A stretch of DNA of 64,000 bases from DATLGB01 sp963740765 (GCA_963740765.1 CAVUFN010000016.1:1116001-1180000); one strand, 5' to 3'; counted from the stretch's first letter, positions 24,952-33,742 are shown. Notes: generated by a model not told the origin, from the letters alone. Made by a program: numbers and translations.

Positions 24952-25815
24952 GTGCTGACTGAGCGGGTCCTGGAGTGGCGTGCGGCCGGGCGGATGGAGG
25001 AGATCGCCGGCCGGGGGCTGTTCGTGTACCGGCGCGAGGGAGTGGGCGTGCCGTGGCTGATGCTGCACGGCTTCCCGTCGAGCTCTTACGACTGGCGGCG
25101 GCTGCTCGAGCTGCGGCCGCAGCCGCCGGCGATCGCGTTCGACTGCCTGGGCTTCGGCCTCTCGGAGAAACCGCCCGGGTTCCCGTACTCACTGAACTGG
25201 CAGGCGGACGCGGCCGAGGCGATCGTCGGCGGGCGCGAGGTGGTCGTGATCGCCCACGACATGGGGACGTCGGTGGCGACGGAGTTGATGGCGCGCGACC
25301 TGCGCGGCGAGCTGAGCTTCAAGATCGCCGGCGCGGTGCTGTTCAACGGGAGCATCCTGCTGCACCGGGCCAGCCCGACGGTGGGGCAGCGGATCCTGCG
25401 CAGCCGGGTCGGCCCGTTGTTCGCGAAGCTCAGCAGCCGGAGGACGTTCACCGCGCAGTTCGGGCGCATCTTCTCCGACCTCCATCCGCTCGACCCGGCG
25501 GAAGCGGAGGACCAGTGGGCGCTGCTCGCGCAGGCGAACGGGCACCGGCGGCTGCCGGAGACGATCAGCTACATGGCCGAGCGCGAGCGCTACACCGATC
25601 GCTGGCACGGGGCGATCCGGGACTGGCCCGGCAGCCTCCAGTTCGCGTGGGGGATGGAAGATCCGGTCGCAACCCCATTCGTGCTCCAGGGCCTGCGCGA
25701 ACTTCGGCCGCAGGCCGCCGTTTCCGAGCTGCAGGGCGTGGGCCACTACCCGCAGCTCGAAGTGCCCGACCGTCTCGCCGAAGTGATCGACTCGGCCGCG
25801 ATCAACGTAAACTGA
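24952..25815 (+). CDS. Alpha/beta hydrolase, Asp-nucleophile type (dehalogenase/epoxide hydrolase-like)
   Basis: 287 residues. The nucleophile elbow reads AHDMGTS, with Asp in the nucleophile position as in haloalkane dehalogenases and epoxide hydrolases. The oxyanion motif is LHGFPSSSYDW and the catalytic His is in GVGHYPQLE. The hydrolysed bond is therefore probably C-halogen, C-O-C or similar rather than an ester. It starts at GTG, 6 nt from TAGGTT. A second hydrolase of different mechanism follows 4 nt downstream. Confidence 0.85.
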   Translation: MLTERVLEWRAAGRMEEIAGRGLFVYRREGVGVPWLMLHGFPSSSYDWRRLLELRPQPPAIAFDCLGFGLSEKPPGFPYSLNWQADAAEAIVGGREVVVIAHDMGTSVATELMARDLRGELSFKIAGAVLFNGSILLHRASPTVGQRILRSRVGPLFAKLSSRRTFTAQFGRIFSDLHPLDPAEAEDQWALLAQANGHRRLPETISYMAERERYTDRWHGAIRDWPGSLQFAWGMEDPVATPFVLQGLRELRPQAAVSELQGVGHYPQLEVPDRLAEVIDSAAINVN

Positions 25816-25819
25816 CGCC

Positions 25820-26698
25820 ATGTCACGAGACACGCGCTGGGCGCCCGAACCGCCCGTGGAGCTGCCGCCCGGGGTCGTGGTGCACGTCAAGGGCCGCGGG
25901 GAGCTGTTCGTCCGAGACACCGGTGGGGACGGCCAGCCGGTCCTGCTGCTGCACGGCTGGATGTTCTCCGCCGACCTGAACTTCTGGCGCAACTTCGATG
26001 CACTCGCCGGGGCCGGCTACCGGGTGCTCGCCGTCGATCACCGCGGGCACGGTCGGGGGATCCGCTCGCACGCGCCGTTCCGCCTCACCGACTGCGCCGC
26101 GGACGCTGCTGCGCTCCTGCGCCAGCTCGACCTCGCCCCGGCCCTCGTCGTCGGCTACAGCATGGGCGGCCCGATCGCGCAGCTGATGGCACGTGATCAC
26201 GCTGACACCGTCGCCGGCCTCGTGCTGTGCGCGACCTCGTCGCATTGGAAGGACGTCCGCCAGCGCGTCCTGTGGCGCGGCATGGCGGTCGTGCGGCTGT
26301 GGCTGGGCCTCGCGCCCGACTTCGCGTGGCGTAACGGCCTGCGGCTCGCCGGCTTCCCCGACCACCCGATCACGGTGTGGACGACGTCGGAGCTGACCCG
26401 CGGCGCCTCCATCGACCTCGCCGAGGCGGGCCGCGAGCTCTCCAACTGGGACTCGCGCCCGTGGCTCGGGGAGCTCGACCTCCCGAGCGCCGTCGTCGTC
26501 ACCACCAAGGACGCCGGCGTCCCACCCGCGCACCAGCGCGAGCTGGCCCGCCTGCTCGCCGCGCAGACGTTCGACGTCGAGGCCGACCACGGCGCCGCGA
26601 TCTCCGCCCACAAGGAGTTCAACCGCCAGCTGATCGCCGCCCTGGCCGCCATCGGCGACAAGCATCGGCCTAGCCTCCGAGCCGTCGCGGGCGGTTAG
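25820..26698 (+). CDS. Alpha/beta hydrolase (Ser nucleophile)
   Basis: 292 residues. LLHGWMFSADLNF is the oxyanion region, GYSMGG the Ser elbow, and ADHGAAIS probably holds the His. The long N-terminal stretch before the hydrolase fold is Pro-rich. It is probably co-transcribed with the upstream hydrolase. Its last codons and TAG stop lie inside tRNA-Val: the stop is the TAG of the D-arm TTAGCTCAG. Confidence 0.85.
   Translation: MSRDTRWAPEPPVELPPGVVVHVKGRGELFVRDTGGDGQPVLLLHGWMFSADLNFWRNFDALAGAGYRVLAVDHRGHGRGIRSHAPFRLTDCAADAAALLRQLDLAPALVVGYSMGGPIAQLMARDHADTVAGLVLCATSSHWKDVRQRVLWRGMAVVRLWLGLAPDFAWRNGLRLAGFPDHPITVWTTSELTRGASIDLAEAGRELSNWDSRPWLGELDLPSAVVVTTKDAGVPPAHQRELARLLAAQTFDVEADHGAAISAHKEFNRQLIAALAAIGDKHRPSLRAVAGG
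26671..26676 (+). promoter_or_regulatory. Possible -10 box of tRNA-Val inside a hydrolase gene
   Basis: TAGCCT lies 12 nt before the mature tRNA-Val 5' end, within the coding end of the preceding hydrolase. Confidence 0.4.
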
Positions 26699-26762
26699 CT
26701 CAGCTGGTCAGAGCGCCTGCCTTACAAGCAGGAGGTCCCCAGTTCGAGCCTGGGACCGCCCA
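26689..26762 (+). tRNA. tRNA-Val (anticodon UAC)
   Basis: A 74-nt cloverleaf. Acceptor GGGCGGT/ACCGCCC, anticodon stem CCTGC/GCAGG with loop CTTACAA (UAC), T arm CCCAG-TTCGAGC-CTGGG. The discriminator is A and no CCA is encoded. The first 10 nt overlap the end of the hydrolase gene. Confidence 0.96.
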
Positions 26763-26775
26763 TCGTCGTCGGGGC

Positions 26776-26781
26776 TAGAAC
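26776..26781 (+). promoter_or_regulatory. -10 box of the cyclotransferase-like gene
   Basis: TAGAAC lies 7 nt before ATG 26789. Confidence 0.45.
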
Positions 26782-26788
26782 ATCTCGC

Positions 26789-27607
26789 ATGCCCCGCTTC
26801 CCGGCGCTCGAGCCCGAGTTGCGCGAGCGCCTGCTCCTCGACCCGGACGCGTTCGACGCGTTCATCAGCGAGTACCTGGCAGCGGTCCCCCCGCGCCCGT
26901 ACGGGCCTGAGCAGCTCGAGTTCGCGCTCACGTACCCGTGGGCGCGACCGGAGACCTCCTACCTGCTCGCCGCCGACGGTGAGGTGCGGGCGCCGGACCT
27001 GGACCGGGCGAAGGGCCGCCACCCCGTTCTCGCCTTCGGCTCCAACGCCGCGCCGTCGACGTTGCAGCGCAAGTTCGCGCACTTCGAGGACCCGCAGGAC
27101 CGGGAGATCCTCGTGGTGGCCGGCGAGCTGCACGACTACGACGTCGGTCCCGCCGCGAGCGTCGCCGTCTACGGCGCGATGCCGGCCACGCTGTTCGCCA
27201 GCCCGGGGACGCGGGTCCGCGCCGCCGTCCTGTTCGCCACGGACAACCAGGCGACGCAGCTGACCTGGTCCGAGCTGAGCTACGTCTTCGGTCGCCTCGA
27301 GGTCACCTTCGCCGCCGAGCTGGAGGTCACGTCGGTGCTCGCGTACGCGTCGCGTTTCGGGACGTTCTGCCCGGACGGGGAGCCGCCCGCGCTCGCCGCC
27401 GTCCCGGCGACCGACCGCCGTGCCGCGCCCCGGACCCAGCGTGAGCTGCTCGACGTCGTCGGCGGGCTCACCGGCATCGGGAGCGCCGAGGCCGTGGTTC
27501 GCGCCGTCTACGCGGGACCCGGTCCTCTGATCGGAAAGCTGCGCGACCACGTCCGGCCGCTGGCACAGCCGTTCAGCGCGACCGGCTGGACGCCGTACGC
27601 GCCCTGA
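26789..27607 (+). CDS. Gamma-glutamylcyclotransferase-like hypothetical protein
   Basis: 272 residues. FGSNAAPSTL resembles the YGSN nucleotide/substrate loop of the gamma-glutamylcyclotransferase fold. The remainder, including LTYPWARPETSYLL and QLTWSELSYV, is unassigned. I infer a cyclotransferase-like fold without claiming the reaction. It starts 7 nt from TAGAAC and overlaps the convergent sulfotransferase by 35 nt. Confidence 0.65.
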   Translation: MPRFPALEPELRERLLLDPDAFDAFISEYLAAVPPRPYGPEQLEFALTYPWARPETSYLLAADGEVRAPDLDRAKGRHPVLAFGSNAAPSTLQRKFAHFEDPQDREILVVAGELHDYDVGPAASVAVYGAMPATLFASPGTRVRAAVLFATDNQATQLTWSELSYVFGRLEVTFAAELEVTSVLAYASRFGTFCPDGEPPALAAVPATDRRAAPRTQRELLDVVGGLTGIGSAEAVVRAVYAGPGPLIGKLRDHVRPLAQPFSATGWTPYAP

Positions 27608-28682
27608 CGGACCGCCGTACGCGGCCGAGCCCGACCCGGACGGGGCGCGGCAGGCGCATCAGCAGCTTGCGCTGCGTCGGCACCTGGGGCGTCAGGCCCT
27701 GCGAGGCCGCGGCGCGGAGCGTCGCCACCGCCTCGGGTGGCTCGAGCGTGAACTCCCGCGGGTGGTAGTAGCGCTCGAAGCGCGGGACGGGGCCGCGCGT
27801 GTCCAGGTCGAGGTCGGCGTACGCCTCGATGCGCTCGCGGATCTCCTCCCCGGTCGTCAGCGGCGCGTTGCGCCCGTTGATCGGATCGAGCACGGCAGGG
27901 TCGGTCATGCTGTACCCCAGGAACTCGACCAGGCGGCCGAAGCGCCGGTGGAGCCGGCGCTGCTGCTTCGGGCCGATCGTGCTCGTCCACTTCGAGATGC
28001 GCGACACGTCGAGCGGGTCGCTCACGCGGTTGCGGCCCTCCACGACCTCGCGGCCTCCGCGGTCCGCCTGCACCCGGTGGTGCTCGAGCACGGCGTCCGA
28101 CCAGTCCTCCCCGAGCCACGCGAGCAGCTCGCGCAGCACCGGCTCGGGCTGGAGCAGCAGCTCCTCGTAGCGCAGCAGCACCGTCCGGTGGCGGTACTTG
28201 GCCGCCAACCGGAGCATCTCCCGCGTGTAGCGCTCGAAGTGGGTCGCCGCGCGGTTGACCTTGAACTTCCAGCGGTTCATGTTCGACGCCATCGACCCGC
28301 CGGGATGGCGGACGATCGCGACGAAGACCGCATCCGGGAAGACGCGCGCCATCGCGTCCCAATGCCAGATGTGCAGCGGCGTCTTCTCCCCCCAGCGGCG
28401 CTTGCCGTGCTCCTCGACGTAGCGCATGAACAGCCGGTCGTAGAAGTGCCGCAGCTCGACGTCGAGATCGTCGTCGCTCCAGCCCAGGCGCTTGGCCCAG
28501 TTGCGGCCGGTCCACTTGAACGGGATGAACTTGTGCGCCTTGTAGGCGCGCATGAAGCCCGTCTCGGGCGGGATCGCGATGGCCGGGTGGCTGTCGAGGA
28601 CCAGTCGCAGGAGCGTCGTCCCGGTGCCCATGGAGCCCATGACGAAGATCGGACCCTGACCGGGCGCGGGAGGAATTGACAT
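27573..28682 (-). CDS. Sulfotransferase family protein
   Basis: 369 residues. MGSMGTGTTLLRLVLDSHP is the PAPS 5'-phosphosulfate loop near the N-terminus. VAIVRHPGGSMASN is the 3'-phosphate (3'-PB) motif, with YEELLLQPEPVLRELLAWLG downstream. It transfers sulfate from PAPS to an unknown hydroxyl or amine, probably a glycan or lipid. It lies 12 nt downstream of the M28 peptidase on the same strand, with its own TAGACT box 9 nt before the start. Confidence 0.88.
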   Translation of the reverse strand: MSIPPAPGQGPIFVMGSMGTGTTLLRLVLDSHPAIAIPPETGFMRAYKAHKFIPFKWTGRNWAKRLGWSDDDLDVELRHFYDRLFMRYVEEHGKRRWGEKTPLHIWHWDAMARVFPDAVFVAIVRHPGGSMASNMNRWKFKVNRAATHFERYTREMLRLAAKYRHRTVLLRYEELLLQPEPVLRELLAWLGEDWSDAVLEHHRVQADRGGREVVEGRNRVSDPLDVSRISKWTSTIGPKQQRRLHRRFGRLVEFLGYSMTDPAVLDPINGRNAPLTTGEEIRERIEAYADLDLDTRGPVPRFERYYHPREFTLEPPEAVATLRAAASQGLTPQVPTQRKLLMRLPRPVRVGLGRVRRSVRARTASSRSR

Positions 28683-28691
28683 GCGCCGGCG

Positions 28692-28697
28692 AGTCTA
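28692..28697 (-). promoter_or_regulatory. -10 box of the sulfotransferase, overlapping a stop codon
   Basis: Minus-strand TAGACT lies 9 nt before ATG 28682. Its TAG is the stop codon of the M28 peptidase gene. Confidence 0.5.
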
Positions 28698-29573
28698 TGG
28701 ACGCCAGGCGTCGAGGAAGCGGACGAGCGTCTCCCCGACGGCGTCGACGCTGTGCACCGACAGCCGATCCATCCCGTCGTCGAGGCTGTGACCCGGGTAG
28801 GTCCAGTCGATCATGTCGACCGCCGGGATGCCCGCGCGCAGGAACGGCGTGTGGTCGTCGAGGATCGAGGGCCCCGTCCCGTCCGGGAACACCGGCGCCG
28901 CGCCCGCCGCGCCGGCCGCGGCGCGGATCTGCGCCCACAGCGGCTCTGACGACGAGGCCTCGCGCGGCAGCTGGAGCCCCTTGCCGGCGACGTAGTCGAG
29001 CAGCACCATCGCTCCGACGTCCTTCGCGTGGCGCCTCGCGTAGGCGCGCGACCCGCGCAGGCCGGTGTTGTAGAAGTCCGTCGACTCCTCGGGCAGGCCG
29101 CGCGCCGGCTCCTCGCCGTCGAACAGGACGAAGCGCAGCTCGGGCGCGCCGTCGGGACGGTCCTCCCGCGCGGCCATGCGCGCGAGCCGCACCACGATCG
29201 CCGTCCCCGCCGCGCCGTTGTTGGCCCCGACGAAGCCCTTCGGCTTGACCAGGGTGTCGTAGTGCGCGCCGACGACCAGCGCCGGCTTCGTGCCGGGCAC
29301 GACGGCGACGACGTTGCGCAGCCGCGGCTCGCCCGGGATGCGCTCGAAGTGCCCGCTCGGCATCCGCCGGCGCAGGCGGACGGCGAGCCGGCGCAGCTTG
29401 CGCGAGCCGGCCGGGCGCTGGCCGACGGCGACCTGGCTGCGGATCAGCGCGAAGGCCGCCTCGGCGTCGAAGCGGTCGGCCGGCACAGGCACCGCGCGGG
29501 CGGCACGACCGGGCGTGCCGCCGCCTCCGCAGGCGGCCAGGCTGATGAGACAGAGCAGCAACGCGAGGCGCAC
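28695..29573 (-). CDS. M28-family peptidase, lipoprotein
   Basis: 292 residues from GTG 29573. The signal VRLALLLCLISLAAC ends in a lipobox Cys, so it is probably anchored outside the membrane. M28 metal motifs: HYD in VGAHYDTL, GEE in FDGEEPARG, Asp in LLDYVAG and His in DDHTPFL. The metal-bridging Asp of the usual GANDxASG motif reads Asn here (GANNGAAG). That may weaken or alter metal binding. It starts 9 nt from the divergent lipoprotein gene. Confidence 0.82.
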   Translation of the reverse strand: MRLALLLCLISLAACGGGGTPGRAARAVPVPADRFDAEAAFALIRSQVAVGQRPAGSRKLRRLAVRLRRRMPSGHFERIPGEPRLRNVVAVVPGTKPALVVGAHYDTLVKPKGFVGANNGAAGTAIVVRLARMAAREDRPDGAPELRFVLFDGEEPARGLPEESTDFYNTGLRGSRAYARRHAKDVGAMVLLDYVAGKGLQLPREASSSEPLWAQIRAAAGAAGAAPVFPDGTGPSILDDHTPFLRAGIPAVDMIDWTYPGHSLDDGMDRLSVHSVDAVGETLVRFLDAWRP

Positions 29574-29582
29574 GAGTGAGCC

Positions 29583-30014
29583 ATGATGACGCGCGTGCGG
29601 CGTGCCTGGGTGATCGTGGTCGGACTGCTGGCCGCATGCGGCGGCGGTTCGGAGCGCCCGCACTACGCCCACGTGGAGATCTTCGAGCACGGCCGCGTCG
29701 TCCTCATCCCGGCCGGCACGGGCATCACGGGCGGGACGCGCGACGGGGCGTACGTCACCGGCGGCCGCCGCGGCTCGCTGTACACGGAGGAGCCGACGGG
29801 CCTGGTGGCCCTCGAGCGCGACGGACTCACGCTGAAGGACCTCTACGCGGCGTGGGGAAGGAACCTCGGCCGGCCGACCGTGCATGTCAACGGCCGACTT
29901 TGGAAAGGAAGAGCTGACGAAGTGCCGCTGCGGGGGCACGATCAGATCGTGGTGGCCGAGGGGTACGCCCCCATCGTGCCGCACGCCGAGTACCGGTTCC
30001 CGCCGGGCTACTGA
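29583..30014 (+). CDS. Small lipoprotein (hypothetical)
   Basis: 143 residues. MMTRVRRAWVIVVGLLAAC is a lipoprotein signal with the lipid-modified Cys at 19. The rest (about 30-140) is a compact alpha/beta domain, including TLKDLYAAWGRNL and HDQIVVAEGY, without a known motif. Two ATGs, 29583 and 29586, are equally possible. It is divergent from the M28 lipoprotein with almost no space between starts, so the two may be functionally paired. Confidence 0.7.
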   Translation: MMTRVRRAWVIVVGLLAACGGGSERPHYAHVEIFEHGRVVLIPAGTGITGGTRDGAYVTGGRRGSLYTEEPTGLVALERDGLTLKDLYAAWGRNLGRPTVHVNGRLWKGRADEVPLRGHDQIVVAEGYAPIVPHAEYRFPPGY

Positions 30015-30024
30015 TTCGACCTAT

Positions 30025-30030
30025 TAGGAT
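30025..30030 (+). promoter_or_regulatory. -10 box of the desaturase
   Basis: TAGGAT lies 9 nt before ATG 30040. Confidence 0.5.
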
Positions 30031-30039
30031 CGCCAAACA

Positions 30040-31062
30040 ATGACCGACCGATCACCGTGGAAGGCCGCGATCGCGCCCTACGCGACGGCCAGCGTGCCCC
30101 GGGCACTGCTCGACCTTGCCACTTCCGTCGTCCCGTACCTGGGGCTGATGGTGCTGCAGATCGCACTGCTCCACAGCGGCACCTCGTTCTGGATCGTGCT
30201 GCCGCTGGCCATCCCGACGGCCGGCTTCCTGCTGCGCACCTACATCGTCTTCCACGACTGCACGCACGGCTCGTTCCTGCCGACCAAGCGCGGCAACCAC
30301 CTGCTCGGCGCCGTCGTCGGCGTGATCGTCTTCACCCCGTTCCAGACCTGGCGCCACAGCCACGCGATGCACCACGCCACGGCGGGTGACCTCGACCGCC
30401 GCGGGCAGGGCGACGTGCCCACCATGACCGTGGACGAGTACCTCGCCCACGACTGGCCGATGCGCGCCGGCTACCGCGCCTTCCGCAACCCGCTCGTCAT
30501 GTTCGGGCTCGGTTGGCTGTGGGGCCTCGTCATCCAGCCCCGCATGGTCTCCAAGAACGCGCGCACCCGGCTCAAGCGCAGCACCTGGGCGACCAACGCC
30601 GTGCTGGCCGTGCTGATCACCGGCCTGTGCTTCCTCGTCGGCCCGATCAACTACCTGCTCGCCCAGGCTCCGGCCGCCGCGCTGGCCGGCTCGGCGGGCG
30701 TCTTCCTCTTCTACGTCCAGCACCAGTTCGAGGACACCTATTGGGAGAACACGGACGCCTGGTCCTACGCCGACGCGGCCCTGCGCGGCTCTTCGTACCT
30801 GAAGCTGCCGCAGCCGTTCCAGTTCTTCACGGGCAACATCGGCCTCCACCACGTGCACCACCTGTCGGCGCGCGTCCCGAACTACAAGCTGCAGGCGGCG
30901 GTGGACAACGTCCGCCTGTTCGACGATGTGCCTGTGCTGACGTTCTGGGACGGCGTGAAGGCGTCACGGCTGAAGGTGTGGTCGCCCGACCACGGGCGCC
31001 TGCTCACCTGGGCCGAGGTGCGCCAGCTGCGCCGCCTCTCGCCCGCCACCGCCACGGGTTGA
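30040..31062 (+). CDS. Membrane fatty acid desaturase
   Basis: 340 residues with about four membrane helices. Three histidine boxes bind the di-iron centre: HDCTHGS, HSHAMHH and HHVHH. The order and spacing match the acyl-lipid/omega desaturases, which insert a double bond using O2 and an electron donor. No ferredoxin or reductase gene is adjacent. The substrate chain cannot be inferred. Confidence 0.9.
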   Translation: MTDRSPWKAAIAPYATASVPRALLDLATSVVPYLGLMVLQIALLHSGTSFWIVLPLAIPTAGFLLRTYIVFHDCTHGSFLPTKRGNHLLGAVVGVIVFTPFQTWRHSHAMHHATAGDLDRRGQGDVPTMTVDEYLAHDWPMRAGYRAFRNPLVMFGLGWLWGLVIQPRMVSKNARTRLKRSTWATNAVLAVLITGLCFLVGPINYLLAQAPAAALAGSAGVFLFYVQHQFEDTYWENTDAWSYADAALRGSSYLKLPQPFQFFTGNIGLHHVHHLSARVPNYKLQAAVDNVRLFDDVPVLTFWDGVKASRLKVWSPDHGRLLTWAEVRQLRRLSPATATG

Positions 31063-31104
31063 GCTAGTAGCGCACGGGCGCGGTCGGCGCGCCACAATCC
31101 GGCC

Positions 31105-32577
31105 ATGACCGACATCCGCGATCCGGAGGCGGCGGAACGGCTGCCGGACGACGAGCGCCTGCGTCGGCGCGACTTCCTGGAGCGGACCGCCGCGCTCGCC
31201 GGGATCGCGGGCGGCGCTGCCCTGCTCGGCCCGGACGTGCTGGTGGCCGAGGCGGCCCGCAAGCAGCGCCGCCGACACCTCCCGGCGCCGCGCAACCTGC
31301 CCATCGACACCTTCGTGGTGCTGATGATGGAGAACCGCTCCTTCGATCACTACCTGGGCTGGCTGCCGGGCGCCGACGGCATCCAGGAGGGACTGACGTA
31401 CACCGATGCGGCGGGCGCGCCGCACACGACCCACCGCCTCACGCCGGACTGGCAGGGCTGCGGCTTCAAGGACCCCGACCACTCGTGGGCCGGCGGCCGC
31501 ACGCAGCTCAACGGCGGCACGTGCGACGGCTGGCTGCGGGAGGGCTCGGACAACGACGAGTTCGCGCTGGGCTACTACGGCGAGGGCGATCTCGGCTTCA
31601 TCCAGGACGCGGCCAAGCAGGCGACCGTCTTCGACCGCTTCCACTGCTCGCTGATGGCGTCCACGCTCCCCAACCGCGAGTACATGCACGCGGCGCAGTC
31701 CTACGGGCTCGTCGAGAACGACCTCCCGCCGCAGGTCCCGGGCATGCAGTCGGGTTTCCCGGACACGACGATCTTCGCCTCGCTGGCGGCGGCCGGCGTC
31801 TCCAACCGGTACTACTACTGCGACGTGCCGGTGTCGGCGTTGTGGGGCGCCCCGGGGCTGGCCCGGTCGAGCCCGGTCGCCGACTACTACACCGCCGCCG
31901 CGACCGGCACCCTGCCGCACGTCTCCTTCGTCGACCCCTACTTCGCCGGCTCGGTCGGCGAGGGGCCGGGCGCCTCGGGCGACGAGCACCCGCACGGCGA
32001 CGTCCGCATGGGGCAGGCGTTCATGGCCGACGTCGTGCACGCGTTCATGGAGTCCCCGCAGTGGAAGCGCGGCGCGATCTTCATCGTCTACGACGAGTGG
32101 GGCGGGTTCTTCGACCACGTCAAGCCCAAGCGCGTCCCCGACATCCGCAACGACGCGGACGTGAACAAGGACTTCGGCCTGATGGGCTTCCGGATCCCGG
32201 TGGTCGCGCTGTCGCCGTACCTGCGCCGCGGCCACGTCGACCACACCGTCCACGGCTTCGAGTCGATCCTGAAGATGATCGAGTACCGCTTCTCGCTGCG
32301 GCCGCTGACCCGGCGCGACGCGTACGCGAGCAACATCGCCCGCGCGTTCGACTGGGCCGGCAAGCCGCGCCTGGAGCTGCCGGACCTGCCGCGGCCCGAG
32401 CACGTCGTCTCCCAGCCGTGTGTGCTCAGCAGCGGGGACCTCGAGCGCGCGCACGAGCACGACCTCGTCGACATGGTCACCTCGGGCTACCTCGACTCGC
32501 TCGGCTTCGACTTCCGCCGGGCGGACTTCTCGGCCGGCTTCCGCGCGCCCGACACGATCCGCCGCGGGCTGTCGTGA
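31105..32577 (+). CDS. Tat-exported phosphoesterase (phospholipase C/acid phosphatase family)
   Basis: 490 residues. RRRDFLERTAALAG is a twin-arginine signal. The mature protein is a phosphoesterase of the phospholipase C/AcpA family: MMENRSFDHYLGWLPG is the metal-site motif, with HPHGDVRMGQ and YDEWGGFFDHV following. It hydrolyses phospholipids or phosphate monoesters outside the cell. Its stop overlaps the start of a small RTX gene (GTGA), suggesting the two are made together. Confidence 0.9.
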   Translation: MTDIRDPEAAERLPDDERLRRRDFLERTAALAGIAGGAALLGPDVLVAEAARKQRRRHLPAPRNLPIDTFVVLMMENRSFDHYLGWLPGADGIQEGLTYTDAAGAPHTTHRLTPDWQGCGFKDPDHSWAGGRTQLNGGTCDGWLREGSDNDEFALGYYGEGDLGFIQDAAKQATVFDRFHCSLMASTLPNREYMHAAQSYGLVENDLPPQVPGMQSGFPDTTIFASLAAAGVSNRYYYCDVPVSALWGAPGLARSSPVADYYTAAATGTLPHVSFVDPYFAGSVGEGPGASGDEHPHGDVRMGQAFMADVVHAFMESPQWKRGAIFIVYDEWGGFFDHVKPKRVPDIRNDADVNKDFGLMGFRIPVVALSPYLRRGHVDHTVHGFESILKMIEYRFSLRPLTRRDAYASNIARAFDWAGKPRLELPDLPRPEHVVSQPCVLSSGDLERAHEHDLVDMVTSGYLDSLGFDFRRADFSAGFRAPDTIRRGLS

Positions 32578-32969
32578 TCCGCCTCGCACTCGTCCTGAGC
32601 CTCGTTCTCGTGACCGCCGCGGGCGCGGCGACGCGAATCGGCACCAAGGGCCCGAACACGCTGCGCGGGACGGCGGGCAACGACCGGCTCGTCGGCCGCA
32701 ACGGTGACGACCGGTTGATCGGCCGCGCGGGCGACGACCGCCTGAGCGGCGGCCGCCGCGACGACATCCTCGAGGGCGGGGACGGCAACGACGTCCTCTA
32801 CGGCGGCAAGGGATCGGACGTCCTGAGCGGCGGTGCGGGCGACGACGTGATCCACGCTCGCAAAGCCGACCAGGACGCCATCGATTGCGGCGACGGCTTC
32901 GACGTCGTCTACGTCGACGACACCGAGGACGGCGTCACCGATTGCGAGGACGTCCGCTACCCCGGGTGA
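32574..32969 (+). CDS. Small secreted RTX (Ca2+-binding) protein
   Basis: 131 residues from GTG, translationally coupled to the phosphoesterase. VIRLALVLSLVLVTAAGAA is a signal peptide. Five to six degenerate nonapeptides of the GGxGxDxxx kind follow (GNDRLVGRNGDDRLIGRAG). The C-terminus has two cysteines. It probably folds on Ca2+ outside the cell. A role as chaperone or anchor of the phosphoesterase is inferred from coupling only. Confidence 0.82.
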   Translation: MIRLALVLSLVLVTAAGAATRIGTKGPNTLRGTAGNDRLVGRNGDDRLIGRAGDDRLSGGRRDDILEGGDGNDVLYGGKGSDVLSGGAGDDVIHARKADQDAIDCGDGFDVVYVDDTEDGVTDCEDVRYPG

Positions 32970-33003
32970 CCGGATCGGGTCGTTCGCCACCGGACGATGT
33001 GGG

Positions 33004-33009
33004 TAGGAC
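33004..33009 (+). promoter_or_regulatory. -10 box of the methyltransferase
   Basis: TAGGAC lies 6 nt before ATG 33016. Confidence 0.5.
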
Positions 33010-33015
33010 TTTTGC

Positions 33016-33720
33016 ATGACATTGACCGGTTACGCCATCCGCTTCCCCCAACGTGACGAGGACGGTGTCGACCAGGACGTCGAGTGCGTCGAGGTCGAGG
33101 TGAACGGTGAATGGCGGTCGATCCGCTTCCACGATTACGCGGACATCTTCACGCTGCCGGGCCTGTACGAGCAGCTGTTCTCCGACGTGCTCGAGTGCGC
33201 GTCGCCGCAGGAGGTCGTGGCAGAGCTGTCCGAGCACCTGAGCGACCCCGGACGCGCACGCGTCCTCGACGTCGGTGCCGGCAACGGTCTTGTTGGGGAG
33301 GCGCTGCGGGACGCTGGGGTGGGCGCGATCGTCGGCGTCGACATCTTGCCCGAGGCGGCCGCGGCCGCCGAGCGCGACCGTCCCGACGTCTACGAGGACT
33401 ACGCCGTCGTCGACCTCACCCAGCCGGCCGATCTGGGCACGTTCGACGCGATGACGGTCGTCGCCGCGCTCGGCTTCGGCGACATGCCGCCCGCCGCGTT
33501 CGCCGGCGCATTCAACATGGTCGCCGACGGCGGCCTGGTCGCCATGAACATCAAGGACGAGTTCCTCGAGGAGGGTGGATTCGCCGGCTTCATCGAGGGG
33601 CTGATCGCCGACGGTGCGATGGACGTCCTCAGCCGCCGCCGCTACCGCCACCGCCTGTCCGTCACGGGCGAGGAGCTCCATTACGTCGCCTTCGTGGCGG
33701 TGAAGCGCCGCTCCATCTGA
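33016..33720 (+). CDS. Class I SAM-dependent methyltransferase
   Basis: 234 residues. VLDVGAGNGLVGEAL is motif I and GVDILPEA carries the acidic ribose ligand. FDAMTVVAALGFGDMPP is the motif IV region. The substrate is unknown. The N-terminal 60 residues before the Rossmann fold are acidic and unassigned. It is a stand-alone gene. Confidence 0.85.
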   Translation: MTLTGYAIRFPQRDEDGVDQDVECVEVEVNGEWRSIRFHDYADIFTLPGLYEQLFSDVLECASPQEVVAELSEHLSDPGRARVLDVGAGNGLVGEALRDAGVGAIVGVDILPEAAAAAERDRPDVYEDYAVVDLTQPADLGTFDAMTVVAALGFGDMPPAAFAGAFNMVADGGLVAMNIKDEFLEEGGFAGFIEGLIADGAMDVLSRRRYRHRLSVTGEELHYVAFVAVKRRSI

Positions 33721-33742
33721 GACGAATCGCGTGCCCCAGACC

